Positions 27,559-39,614 are shown, numbered from the stretch's first letter. The stretch is 64,000 bases of DNA from Lucifuga dentata (GCA_014773175.1 VXCM01000203.1:534972-598971), one strand, 5' to 3'. Notes: a model not told the origin generated them from the letters alone. Translations and numbers: made by a program.

Positions 27559-30494
27559 GCATCCTTCTCCTTGGTTAACCCACATATCCTCTGTGGGCCT
27601 CCAGCTGATTAAACTATGTGTTTTTCTATCTGTGAGCTTTGGCCCTCACTGCAGATTTTTGTGCTTTTCTCTGTCACTCCACTAACACCAACCCCTCCAT
27701 CTCTATGCTGCACCCAGACAAAACTACAAAAGCTGCAGAAGCCTGATTACACACCACTATTGCATTATGGTATTGCATTAATCAGAGTAATGGTACATTA
27801 CTTTTAGTATTACTTAATTAAAAGGCATTCTTTATAAAGGCTTTAGAAGTTATTAATTAATGGCTTCATTATTGGTTAATAGAACATGCATTAATGCTTT
27901 ATTCATCTGGGGCTGTAGAGCATCTGGACAAAAATCCATTTATTATTCTTGTTGGAAGAGCCCTTTATTAATGATTTATTACTGCAGACATGATGGCTTA
28001 TTATAAAGTGAGAAACTCATAACCCAACATTAAAAGCTAATTAAATATCTATAAAGCATTAATAAAGTGATTAGTTACAACATATTCACCTTTATATGCC
28101 TATGCCTCAGTAGGATGTGCTACCTCACTTTCTAACCTGAGCAATATGTTATATTGTGTTTCTAAAATGCACCAAACCTCAAAATGCCTTGTAAATCAGG
28201 CTTTCTGGTCTGTAATTAGTAAAATATCTATATAATATGTCTTTTCTCTCTCTTTATTAATTCTAGTGATGTGTTATTTCACATTGCCATATACAGTTAT
28301 ACAGTATTTGGTTTTAATAGCTGAAGCTGGCACAGCTGTATGATAACACTAGAAATGCAAGGACAGAAATATGATGATTCCTGGAAATAATTACAGTGAT
28401 GCTATTTTTGTAAAGCTGAGATTCATAAAACACTGCTCACAGCTATGCAAAGCAGCAAAGTTTGGGTTTAATAAATTTAAAGATGAAATTCCAGAGGCAG
28501 GTATTCAGTAGTTACTTTATTTTTAGCTAAGGCCTTGAATGGGATAGACTCAATAAGCTAGACTGGCTGCTGGAGCCAGTGAAAGTCACTCTGCAGCAGA
28601 AGAGCTTCAAGCGAATGTATCTGATTTGTCCAAATCATCTTAAAATGGTGGAAAATTGCCACAGATTAGGATTTGACATGCAGTTGTGGTTGGCCGGTGT
28701 AGCCTTTGATAGCAGGTTATGTTAAACACATGTACAGTAATATCCTGTGTGTGCAAAAGCACATTCTTCACACTCCCTCTTTATTGAGTGGCTGCTCTGC
28801 GGGACAACATTCCATCAGTACATTGCTCCCTGTGCCCGACTCTCTCTTCTGCTATGCCGAGTATGCACAGGTGGCTGAGAGACCCCCTTCCACAGAGCTC
28901 CGGCTGGAGGAGAGGGAGGAAAATCAGCAGGCTTTTTTCACCATATGAAACAAATGTTTGGCATTCCACTGAGCACCGCTCTGCTGTAGACCTGTCTGTT
29001 AAAGGGCGGCAGTACGCCAGGGCTTGTTGGCAACTGATTTGACATTGGCCTCCAAGAAATTTCAAAAGCAAAGAGGAACTGTACACCTCGCCTCTCCTGT
29101 TGTTATTCTTTCAAGGTATTTTGGACATTTTGTGCTCATGTATTCCATCTCTCATCTGCAACCAATTAATTTTAGACCTGAAAACAATATAGATGCAATT
29201 ACCAAGGAATTTCCCACTTACATGTGTGGTATGTGTCCTTATTTTTAAGGTCTGCTTTGTAGCACTGACAAATGACCAGAACAGGCCCAACTATGTCACA
29301 CATCCTAACAAGTTCAGTGGCCACTGCTTCGCTGAGGGACATGTCCATGAAGTGCATGCCTCAAAAAGACTGATACCATATAGGTTACTTTGAATAATGC
29401 CAGCAGGTTGTTTCCATGTTATGAGACTGATGGTGTAAATCTGGAGGTCTAATTCTGTTCAAAATGTTGACCACATTACCTATGAATTTCATTACTTTGA
29501 TTATTTTTGTGCCATTTTATAAAAACCAGCCTGGCATCAAGCCCACAAGAGAGGACAGATGTGTCCACCCCTCCTTTATAGGACATGTGACGAGGAGTGA
29601 TGTGAAATCAAATTATATGAATGACATCTATTGACTGTTTCCAACCTCTTTAAGCCAAGATGATAATCTTTCCATGGTTCAACATGAAAACTGGTAACGC
29701 CAAGGTGTGAGATGAAAAGAGATAAAAGACATTTTCAACATGTAACCTATAGACTAGGCTTCAATTTTCTAAAATAACATTAGCCCATATGAAAATTATA
29801 TACTAGGTCTAAGGTCATGTAGGGTCATATGCAGCTGCTTTGGTGGCAAATCAGCAGACACAAACATGTGGGCACACGCACAAACTCTCTCTCTCTCTCA
29901 CACACACACAGACACACATATAGAAAGCACATATATAGCACATGAGGCCACTTAAGCCTCTTAAGTACAGTGCAGGTAACACTGAATCATTGACCAACTA
30001 AGAGAAAGCTGTAGACGCCTCAACACAAACACACACACACACACACACACAAACTATTGGCACCTCCTATGAAATGAATAACACTTGGATGTTTGTGGGC
30101 TCTTGAAACTGAGAATTGATTGACATTTCTGGTGAGGATTTTGCTGTAGGAATTTCCTTGAATTGTATTGGCAGCATGATAATGGAATATGTAGTGTAAT
30201 TTATTCAGAATCAAATTACAGCTCAACCATTGTATGCTACTTTAAAACAAAAAAAAATCAAAAATCCTGACCTTCAGTATAAGATATCAAGACAGACAGA
30301 AATATATTTATTTATTTATTTGGAAATCGTATCAAATAGTGTTCCATTTAAAAACTATTCTGCTGGGAAATATTAGCGTTAAAGTCTGAAAAAAAACCTG
30401 CATTTCTGTGATGGTTCAAAAGGAATAACGGAGACTCGGTAATTCATCAGTAGACCACAAACTATTCGGGGGTGTGACTACAGTCACCGGGGTC

Positions 30495-30501
30495 TATATA
30501 T
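30495..30501 (+). promoter_or_regulatory. igfbp3: Candidate TATA box of igfbp3
   Basis: The sequence tatatat lies 133 bp before the igfbp3 start codon, a fitting distance for a short 5' leader. The leader contains a (GT)n run at about 30572-30591. Mammalian IGFBP3 also has a TATA-containing proximal promoter (family knowledge). Confidence 0.5.
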
Positions 30502-30627
30502 TGAGATCCTTTGTCCGGTGGCTTTATGTGAATGAGAGAAGCTGCCCGCTGAAAAGTCACCGGAGCAGGACCGTGTGTGTGTGTGTGTGTGTTCTCTGTT
30601 TCACACCAGAAGCTCTCAGATGCCACA

Positions 30628-33600
30628 ATGGATTCCTGCTTTCGCGCACTTTGCATGACTTTCGTCCTGGCATCATTCACCCGGAGGTCAGGTGCGGTCG
30701 GACCGGTAATCAGATGCGAACCATGTGATGTTGCAGCGCGGCTTTTGTGCAAACCTCTCCCTAAAGACTGCGCGGAGAAAGTCCGCGAACCAGGCTGCGG
30801 CTGCTGCATGACCTGCGCACTGAGTTTCGGTCAGCCGTGCGGGGTGTACACGGGGAGATGCGGCTCCGGTCTGACCTGTCAGCATCAGCCCGGTGAAACG
30901 AAACCTCTGCAGGCTCTGCTGGAGGGACGCGGGATCTGTGCAAACGCTACGAACAGACGAGTAACAGTTAGACCAACTCCTCCAGTCAATGAACTACCAG
31001 GTAATTCAATCCATGCGCCATGTGCGCACTTTACACGTCCCGAAGTAGGATATTGCTTTTTTTTTTTTTTTTTTTTTACGAACGTCTTATTATAGTTTTG
31101 ATGTTTTCATAAGCAAATTAATGTGTTGCTAAATGTATTATTGTCTGTAGTATTATGTATCCAGCTTGTGCTGGAGGATGCAATGATAAATTTTGTCTAA
31201 GTATCTGAATGGTGGATTGTGCAAAGGGAGTTCCAAGTTAGTATTTAAAAAGTGCCTTAAATATTATGTACAGTCAGTCTGAGTTTACAGAACTCAACTG
31301 ACAGCTGCAGTCACTAATAGATAAATCTTTCATGAAGAAAAGTAGAGGTAGATGAACATGTTAAAAAAGGATGTGTAAGCCCCATGAGCTTTAGTGGGGC
31401 ATGTGCAAAAGGGAGGTCTAAGTCAGTATCAGAAAGGTGTCCTCCAGTCTCCTAGTCAGTGACCTGAACCTGTGTGAGGACATTAGCAGAGACAATGTTG
31501 AATTTCACCACGAGATAGTGATGAACTGTTTAACCTTCTGATTTCAAGGTTTAAGGTTAAAAGACATTTGGTCTGGGTTGGTCTGGGTCTGAACCCAGAC
31601 CAAGACATCACATTATGATAATCATCTCACAGTTTAATATTTTTTTTGCTATTAATGGAAGCTAGCACTTAAGCTGACAAATGCCTTCTTGAATATGAAA
31701 TGTATGAAATGTGTGACCCCCAAACTGACCTTCAGCTTGCTTGAAAACACAAGGTTCTGTTTTGTGAATAAACACATGCCATTCTCAAACTTTAGTGGAG
31801 AATGCTGAGACTCAGGAAGAGGAGAGAAATTCCACCAGCCCAAGCCTTCAAGTCTCATACAGCACCCACAGACCCACGGGAACCCTGAGACCACCAATTC
31901 ATCCCTTTTTCCACTCTGCCAAGTCAGAAGTCCTAAGACGGGAGCAGCAGAAGAGAACCCAGAACTTTAAAATGGAAGAGCTCCCAGGACCACTCATCAC
32001 AGACCAACAGAACTTCTCTCTAGAGACCAAACAGGAGCCTGAGTATGTAAGTACCCACAACCAATATTTTTCTCTCTTCAGAGCATACTGGGGAATGTTT
32101 TTCTCCTCTTCCTCTGTGTTTTTGTGTTTTTCTCCCCCTGTGGGCGATGAAATGTTTTGGGTAGCGGTGCTGACGGCTGGCAGGCTTCGTAAGCAGTAGA
32201 ATGGCTTGGCAGTGAGTGGGTACGATGGCCCTGCGGCTGACCTGGGTCAGGCGGTTGTTTGGCCACAAGGCGTCCGCGTGCCGGGTATACTGAGAGCCAG
32301 CGAATGATGGATTGGCTTATGTGAGTGCCTGTTGGGAAGCCCTGCTGCTATTTTGATCTTCTCTTTGGCCAGAGAAGTGAGTGCATACTAGTAATGCATT
32401 TTGACTGGCTGCTTTGATTAGTGACTGGAGTACCTGGACCCGAGGACAAGCCTTTGGCTCCCTATGAGCTATATTAATGTACTTCATCCTCCATCCTTTG
32501 TGCAAAGTGTTACGAGTTCTAAGCAGCTTTCCAGCAAACTGTTAAGCCTGTACAAGTTGGTCCAATGAATTAATTTCTCTTTCATGTGTTGTACCCACTA
32601 TTGTTTAGGTATTAGAATTATACTGCTAAACGCACAAGTGGCATCAGCTGTATTCAGATTTCTTGAGCTCAGAAGGTAGAGATGAGGATGTTCAAACGTT
32701 TGGCAAATGTATACAGAATGCTTATATGTTCCCTCATCTGCAGGGTCCTTGTCGGAGAGAGATTGAGAGCATTCTCAGCAGCCTCAAGATTACAGACATT
32801 CTCAACCCCAGAGGTTTCCGCATACCAAACTGTGACAAGAAGGGCTTCTATAAGAAAAAGCAGGTAAAAAGCACGGTCAGAAGAATGTTACTTGATATTG
32901 ACTGGATTAATTATCCAGATCGCTGAATCCGCTCTGAAACCACTCTTCGTTTTGAATGTGTATCCATTTTATAGCTGACATTAATGAAGATTCAATGCTG
33001 AAATGTAGTGACTCAGACACTGTAGATTTAGATCTCCTGCAGCCCAATTACAGATTTGTAGCTGTCCTCCTGTACTCCAATGGTAGTTATTAGAGCCTCA
33101 TCATTGCACCACCACACCAGTGAGGTAGACCCTAGCCGCTGGCTCTGGAGACAGGAACCACAGGGGCCAAACCCCAGTGGGGTTGACGGCTGGGACGATG
33201 GCCGTTTAACAGAAACCCTCCNACCACAGGGGCCAAACCCCAGTGGGGTTGACGGCTGGGACGATGGCCGTTTAACAGAAACCCTCCCAGGGAGACAGAC
33301 GTCAAGGTGGCCACCAGCACCCGATGCGCTCGCCCCATAATTGCTGGACTTTTGAGAAACAGGCACAGAAATAGAGCTGCAGTTCTCCCCACGCTCATAT
33401 GGTCCACCCACGATCGGGTTGTAATAAATGAGTGGTTCTGACGCATTCATATGGAGGCACTTAGGGCTCCCGCGCCACTGCATCACCAAGGCAGATTTTC
33501 TTATTACATAGCAGTCTGCTGCCTAATGGAAGTGTTCTACTTGACCTGCAATCATCTCATAACCAGCCATACAAACACCAGACTCATTGCCTTTGTTTAT

Positions 33601-34623
33601 GTTGAATAGATCTGGTGTATCAAGTGGTGCCCTCGGGTGCTGAGGGAGGAGAAGGCATTTCATGTCTTTCTGCTTAATTAGGGTATTTATTACATTTGGA
33701 GCAAAACATTTGTTATTAACAGTAAATATATTTGGAGATTATAGCTGCCCAGTGCAGAATTCATGTTGGAAATGATAACACTTTGAACATATGATTTGAA
33801 CACATAATGACTGTTTTCCCGTCAAATAAAATCCAATACTTCCCTTCCTGTGCTGCAGCAGTGGTCTGATGACAGAATGTTACTTCAGATCAGATTCTCA
33901 GTCAAATCCCCACAATACTGGGGGATAAATAGCAGCGTCATCCATCTTGATCATTTTCTAACTCCTCTGTGGAGCAGCAGCACAGTTGCTGTAGCCCTTC
34001 AAATGAATGGCTGCATGTTTTACTAGAGTGGAGGTTGACCTTTAGTAAAATTGGCAGTAAAATAACAGCCCTTGGGTAGCTCCACAGACTCTGTAAGTCA
34101 TTTGTAGTACCCATAATTTGGAGCTGTGGGGTATAATCAGCAACAGATGATTCGTACTGGCCACCAGCTTCTGAAAATAGATCTTGGTTCTCAGTTGTTC
34201 ACAAACTGGACTAAGCAAATATTTTACCAGGTTTCTGTTTACCTTTAAGGTCTATATGTGTGTGTAACAGGAGGTAGACCATAAAAGCAGCTCAAAATAC
34301 CACAGTGTCTTGGCTAGCCAAGGCTGTGTCGACTCAGCACAATCTGCCCATTAATGCTTCTTAACTATTGCTGTTCTTCCTCATTGAGAAAAGTGGGCGG
34401 TTACCCATAATGCTGAATATTCAACTGGATTCACTAGTTAGCTACGTTTTTCTCCTTTTCTTTTATCTGTTCACCTCACCCCTTCCCTCACTTTCAGTGT
34501 CGTCCATCCAAAGGCAGAAAGCGAGGCTTCTGTTGGTGTGTGGACAAATACGGGCAGCCTTTGCCAGGTTTTGATGGGAAGGAGCGAGGAGACGCCCAGT
34601 ACTACAACTCTGAGAGCCAATAG
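30628..34623 (+). CDS. igfbp3: Insulin-like growth factor-binding protein 3 (289 aa, four exons)
   Basis: Secreted carrier of IGF-I/II. Exons: 30628-31000, 31796-32046, 32744-32863, 34498-34623. The start ATG sits in a good context (ccacaATGg) and opens a signal peptide (CFRALCMTFVLASF). The N-domain has all 12 cysteines and the hallmark GCGCCMTCA. The middle domain has N-glycosylation sites (NST, NFS, and NAT at its start). The C-terminal thyroglobulin type-1 domain shows GPCRRE, IPNCDKKGFYKKKQC and GFCWCVDKYGQPLPG; the basic KGRKR motif used by IGFBP-3 for heparin and nuclear binding is kept, which identifies IGFBP-3 rather than -5. The protein ends DAQYYNSESQ, so the sixth cysteine of this domain is absent (a Tyr instead). 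Confidence 0.95.
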
Positions 34624-35520
34624 GACCAGGGTAGGATGGAGGGAGGGAGGGAGGGAGGGAGGGAGGGAGGGAGAGCAAGAAGAATTGTAAACAAATGGAG
34701 ACACTGAGGATATTGGGAGAGAGGTCAAAAGATGGCTCAGCTGATATATGGATGTTTGCTATTTCTATCTGTTGCCCATGGGACCTTTTCTGAGGCAAGG
34801 GAAGCAGGAGAAAAATACCAGAAGGAAAAAGCCTCCGTGTCACATGCATCCTGTACGTTAGAGCGATGGATGGATTCTTCGTGACTATCCTGTATGTGTT
34901 TCACCAACCCGACCAGCTTCTAAAAAGAGGACACACTTCATGAAGCTGTATTCTGATTATTATACACTTGAGTATTGAGACATTTGCACTTCTCACAAAC
35001 ATTTATGAGAGTGATCTTCATTTACGCACAATTAAGTAGCACTACATGTGTACATGCTTGTGAGGTGTACCGGTAATCATATTTGTATGCGTTTGTCACA
35101 CAAATCTATGTATTTGTGTGTGGTCATGAGATGTATAGGACAAACATTAACTGTATGTATGGACGTCTTTCAGATTAAGAGTATTAGGACTGCTAAAGTT
35201 AAAACCAGTGCAGTGCCTTCCTATGAATTCCATTTATTCAAAAGCTCGACATGCAGCTCATATGTGCATATAAACTTGTTATGCTGGATCTCAAGCCACA
35301 CACACACACACAGGGACGTTGCCTTTAATCAGTATTGTGGTCATTACTGTTTTGTTGTCAGTTTGAATAAGCTGGATTTTTGGGATAAAGGCCACAAGCC
35401 ATATCTCAGATCTCTGTGTACCCAGTGATAATTTTCATCACTTGCCTTGTTTTAAGTAAATATGCTGTTTGCATGTATAATGCATCCCTCAAAGGTCTAT
35501 TTTTAATTAATAAAGGCAGT
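34624..35520 (+). other. igfbp3: igfbp3 3' untranslated region and polyadenylation signal
   Basis: Begins with a (GGGA)n tract at 34637-34674, 14 bp past the stop. An AATAAA at 35509-35514 is the best poly(A) signal, giving a 3'UTR of about 0.9 kb. Confidence 0.6.
34637..34674 (+). repeat. (GGGA)n tract in the igfbp3 3'UTR
   Basis: About eight GGGA units on the coding strand. Four or more closely spaced GGG runs can form a G-quadruplex in mRNA. Confidence 0.9.
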
Positions 35521-35595
35521 ATAAAATGACCCAGCTTTACATTATTTATTCTTTCTTTCTCTTGCTCTCTCTCTCTCACTCTCAGTACATGTGTA

Positions 35596-35649
<54 letters not shown>

Positions 35650-35650
35650 T
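35596..35650. repeat. (GT)n followed by (GA)n microsatellite
   Basis: About 20 GT units followed by GA units, just past the igfbp3 poly(A) signal and between the two convergent igfbp genes. Confidence 0.95.
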
Positions 35651-36684
35651 TACAGATTTAAACAGAATCCCATCATGAGGTTACAATATTTTAATTGAAA
35701 GCATATCCACAGAATTACAAGAATATATACGTTATTTTCAACAAATCCAAGAATGGAATAGCAGCATTTTTGGCAAATAGCATTCACAAACAAGTTGGTC
35801 CTCAACAACAAACAAATCATATAAACACATAACACTGAATCATAATAAATACTAGGGTAGATGCTAGAATAGTTTTTAAAAAAAAAAAAAAAAAAAAGGC
35901 TACAACCCCTCATTAGAAATAAACATTTCTAATATGAGGAAGGTGTAGCTGAGAAGAGGCTTAGAAGAACCCCAGCGATCCTCTGCTAAACCTGTGGATC
36001 TGCAGAGACCAGGAGAGGTAGACGAATGCAGAACAACCCATTCCAAACCTCACAGCGGCTTGGATGAGTCCTGATATGTTTGTGCTTGGCCACCATGCAC
36101 ATACTTGTGGCACTTTAAGTATTTCCCCCAATACCCATTGAGGAAACGTCAATTGAGATACATTCAGACAATGTCAACATGTTGAATGAATGAGCGGTTG
36201 TGTTGTTTCGTGCCGCGCACAGCCTCCGGTTCTGAATGAATTAAAAAAGGAAAAAACTGATCCTGAAGACTCTGAAATGGGTTTGGCAGAGCTGCAGGAC
36301 TTGTGGTTTTGAGCAATGGAGTTATTTAGTCAGAAACACAAATGTATACAGTGTTGCCCTATTTACAATTTAAAAAGCCAAACATATAAAAAAAAAATCT
36401 AAAAATTACAAATGGTTAATGCTAGTAAGAATATACAAGTTCTGAATAAATAAGTTTTGATACATACATCATGTAAAGAAAATGAGAGGAAAATTCCCGT
36501 CCGAAGTACCATTTTATGTTGTGTGTATATGCTAATGAAGTCTGTTCATCAGATAAATTTTGATCTGCATATACATTACCTGCCATTAGTTTGATTGTAA
36601 CATTATGTAGTTACATATTTGTGTCCACATTTTGCTGTGTGTGTATGTGCCCATGTGTCTCTCAGTGATAACAGTGTCCATGCT
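35651..36684. other. Region between the convergent igfbp genes
   Basis: About 1 kb including the probable igfbp1 3'UTR (minus strand). A poly-A run lies at 35878-35898. No clear AATAAA for igfbp1 was found on the minus strand, so its transcript end is not fixed. Confidence 0.5.
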
Positions 36685-37818
36685 TCAGTGAGTTACTTCC
36701 TGATGGCACTCTGTGTCACCGAGGAGGTCACTCGATCCTGGGATCCTCTTCCCATTCCAGGCAGAGACACACCAGCAGCGAGCAGGCGGTCCAATCAGGG
36801 ATGACTCACACTAAAACAGTCAAAAAGAAAGATGTAAACCATGTAATAAATCATATCAGTCAGTGGTGTTACATATAATTTTAATTCATTTTATTTTAAC
36901 TGAACATCTCACCTGTTTGGCTTTGTAGAATCCATGCTTATCACAGTTGGGGAGGTAGAAAGTTGTAAACTTGTCTCCTAATTTCTGCTGAGAGCTGGCG
37001 ATCATGTCCAATGCTGCATGTAGTTCAATGTGACAGGGACCCTGTGCCAAAGATTGACCGCAAGCGAATGAGAAGACACTCAATATTAATAATTATAACA
37101 TACGTTCACAAATCACATTTAGCTCTGTAAATGTTTCACACTTCTTCAAAACCAAGCACTCCCTCTTGTGGAAAGGAGATAAATTACTCTTAATCGTCTT
37201 AAGTCAGGTTGATGTTCTTCCTCACCTGCTGTACCAGCTTGTTGCGGATGGCATTGACCTTGGCCTTGATACTCTCCTGGGCATCAGGAGTGTTTTGTGG
37301 CTCTGAAGGACCGTTGAGCCCCAAAAGGTAATGTAGAGAGCCGTGGTCAGGAACTCCATCAGCTTCTTCTGTAGAACAGAATAAATCTTGAATTGCTTTT
37401 CTTTTGCAGTGTTAGTTGGTAGTTGAGATAACACTGAAGTGCCAAAAAGAAGACACAGAATATGAAAAGTACCTTGGCCCTCGTCTTCAGTGCAGACCCC
37501 CTGTCCTCTGGTTAGCGCATGGAGAGGTCTGGCTTCCCCGGGTTTAGGAGTGCAACGGAGACCCTCAGCACAGTGGGCTGTGTGAACGCCACAAGATGCC
37601 CCTTTCTCCAGAGCACAGGCCATGCAGCAGCCACAGCCAGGCTCCCTTAGCACCTGCTTGCAGTCTCCTGGGATGGCCGGACACTCGTTGAGTTTCTCCT
37701 GCGTGCAGGGGGCACAGCGGATGGGCTCAGGTCCCACAACTGGTGAAGACCTTACCATGGCCAAGAACGTCAGAGCCACTGCCATCACTAGCCTCGTCTT
37801 TCTGTACAATCCAGACAT
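36685..37818 (-). CDS. igfbp1: Insulin-like growth factor-binding protein 1 (247 aa, four exons)
   Basis: Secreted IGF carrier, in other vertebrates made mainly in liver and raised by fasting and hypoxia. Exons on the minus strand: 37818-37473, 37368-37226, 37041-36913, 36810-36685; all joins keep phase. A signal peptide (LVMAVALTFLAMVRSS) precedes an N-domain with 12 cysteines and GCGCCMACA. Exon 2 has the short linker with DHGSLHYLLG, typical of IGFBP-1. The C-domain has GPCHIEL, LPNCDKHGFYKAKQC, RCWCVSAWNGKRIPG and the final cysteine in DTECHQEV. The RGD motif of mammalian IGFBP-1 is missing (IPGSSDLLGD instead). The position, tail to tail with igfbp3, agrees with human gene order. Copy a or b is not decided. 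Confidence 0.94.
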
Positions 37819-37918
37819 CTTTTATCTTCAGGCAAAAATATTCAGCGTCTTTTTGGACTGGCCTCCGTAAATTATGACTATAGCTTTTCTTCTGAACTGA
37901 TTTCTCTGAGCCAGCTGT

Positions 37919-37961
37919 ATTTATATGGTGGTCTGGCCTCCAGAGAGGGTTAATGATTGAC
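37919..37961 (-). promoter_or_regulatory. igfbp1: igfbp1 proximal promoter: TATA box and HNF1-like site
   Basis: On the minus strand a tataaat lies at 37925-37919, about 100 bp before the igfbp1 ATG. Immediately upstream, at 37949-37961, the + strand reads gttaatgattgac, one mismatch from the palindromic HNF1 consensus GTTAATNATTAAC. The mammalian IGFBP1 promoter has an HNF1 site just upstream of its TATA box (established), so the arrangement appears conserved. Confidence 0.6.
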
Positions 37962-38095
37962 ATAGTGACTACAGATATTAAATATTTTCGACCAAGTTGC
38001 TGTAATCGGTGGATGACCCTGCCTTGAAGTGCGTAGATCCAAGTTCACAAGGTCTGCAGTCAATATTGACTTTGGTACATAAAGTGACTGTACAT

Positions 38096-38102
38096 CAAAA
38101 CA
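38096..38102 (+). promoter_or_regulatory. Candidate FOXO/insulin-response motif upstream of igfbp1
   Basis: The sequence caaaaca matches the core of the insulin-response element of IGFBP1 promoters, about 170 bp upstream of the TATA box. A seven-base motif alone is weak evidence. Confidence 0.3.
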
Positions 38103-38667
38103 ACCCTCTTGACAACAACCAAACTATTAACCTATGAGTGTTCCCTGTGAGTTTATGAAAAACATCACATGAATGCTGCTGTTTGTGAAGAAATATATCA
38201 ATAAAGCAAATAACAATCATCCATTGTAAGTAAAACCAGATAATCTAAGCAGTTACCGGATATGAGGTAATGACGGGTGATTATGAAAACTATGATTTGC
38301 TTGTTATTGTCATAGTTTGTTAAGTCCTGCTTATGGATGATGCTGTGACACTACTTTGTCACTAAAAACGTATTTGTCCCATCCTCTCTTTGGTGAAGGT
38401 CCATCTTATCAGACAGACGAGCAAACAGATCATTACCCTTTAACATTGCATAACCCTAACATTATGGATTCATGTGCCTGAATCACAACATGTTTGTCTG
38501 AAGAAAGATGGTAGTAATGGGTTGTTTTCTTGGTGTAGTATTTGTCATAACTATCTATGGCATATAATAGTTTCCCCCACCATACCCAGTATGCAGTAAA
38601 CACAAATAGTACTCTGTGTGACCCCAAGCTTTTCATGAATATGTTTCCTCTCTATGATACCATACAG

Positions 38668-39560
38668 TATAAGAAAAAGTATGTAAACTATCTGATTCCT
38701 GCTTTAATTGCACATTAAATGTGTTCTGATCTTCATCCAAGTTATAATAATAGAAAAACGCATTCTGCCTAAAATTGATGACACACCACTGACTAAACAT
38801 GCAATTTTATCATTCACAATCCAGGCTGGAAAAAGTATGTGAACCTTTAATAACTACTAGAACCTCCTTTAGCAGCAACAACCTGCACCAAATATTTTCT
38901 GTAGCTGCTGATCAGACTTGCACAACAGTGAGAACAAATTTAAGAATGTTACAGTACAGTGCATACAGTTTTGAATTCAAGCTGTCAAGGCCCCAAGGCA
39001 GCAAAGCAGCCAAAAAGATGATCATGCTTACTCCAATGTTTGAGATAAAACTTTTTGTTAAAGCACATTGAATTTTTATTCATTTAAAATATTTTATCAT
39101 CTGGCCACAGAACATTGTCTCAGAAGCCTTCTAGAAGGAGAGCAATGGTTTCTGTCATCCCATAAACACAATTGTTATTTAGTGTTTTTCTTATAGTGGA
39201 CACATGAACAGGAACTTTAGCTCCTAAGTTCTAAATATTTCTCCATGTCTTTTGCTGTTAACTTTAGGTTCTTTTCATCTTCATCATTGCACGCTCTGCA
39301 CTTAGTGTAATCATGCAGCTCACCCACTTCTAGGGAGTGAAGTTCTTCTAAAATTCACTTTGATTGGTGCGGTGGTTCACACGAACAGATCTTTCTTGAG
39401 AAGAGCAGTGTGTCAGTAACCAGACTTCCTGTGCTTTTTGTAAGGATCAAGGCACCCCAACCTCTAAACCCTACACCACACCCCAATCTAACTCCAAATA
39501 ACTTTTGGAGAACCAGATCAAAGCAAAGCTTCACTTACTTTTTAAATGGTGAATGCTTGA
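38668..39560 (-). mobile_element. Decayed Tc1/mariner-like DNA transposon
   Basis: Recognised by its match to common fish Tc1-like elements: terminal-type words aaaaagtatgtaaacta and ggaaaaagtatgtgaacc near one end, cttcacttactttttaaat near the other, and internal stretches such as tttctgtagctgctgatcag and gcagcaaagcagccaaaaag. The latter is, on the minus strand, the decayed counterpart of the IMVWGCF transposase motif. Deletions and stops leave no open transposase. Confidence 0.75.
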
Positions 39561-39614
39561 ATTCTGTATTCAGTACTGACAGGGGTGTATATATACACAC
39601 GTGATATTATTGAC

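Larger units (their letters stand above)
23276..30480. other. Intergenic region between tns3 and igfbp3
   Basis: About 7.2 kb. It holds MITE copy 3, a (CT)n tract at 24001, a short (CT)n at 27067-27089, a (CA)n tract with an N at 27523-27554, a (CA)n at about 30028-30050 and a TTAAT-rich stretch at 27830-28080. No protein-coding exon or RNA gene could be supported on either strand. Confidence 0.6.

Noticed and set aside
30577..30627. Upstream ATG at 30577 as the igfbp3 start
   Set aside because: It would add residues coded by the (GT)n leader before the signal peptide; the ATG at 30628 has a better context and directly opens the signal peptide.
33028..33489. Frames on both strands at 33.0-33.5 kb
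   Set aside because: They span the duplicated 65-bp join at 33222 inside an igfbp3 intron; the apparent repeat motif in the protein is the assembly artefact.
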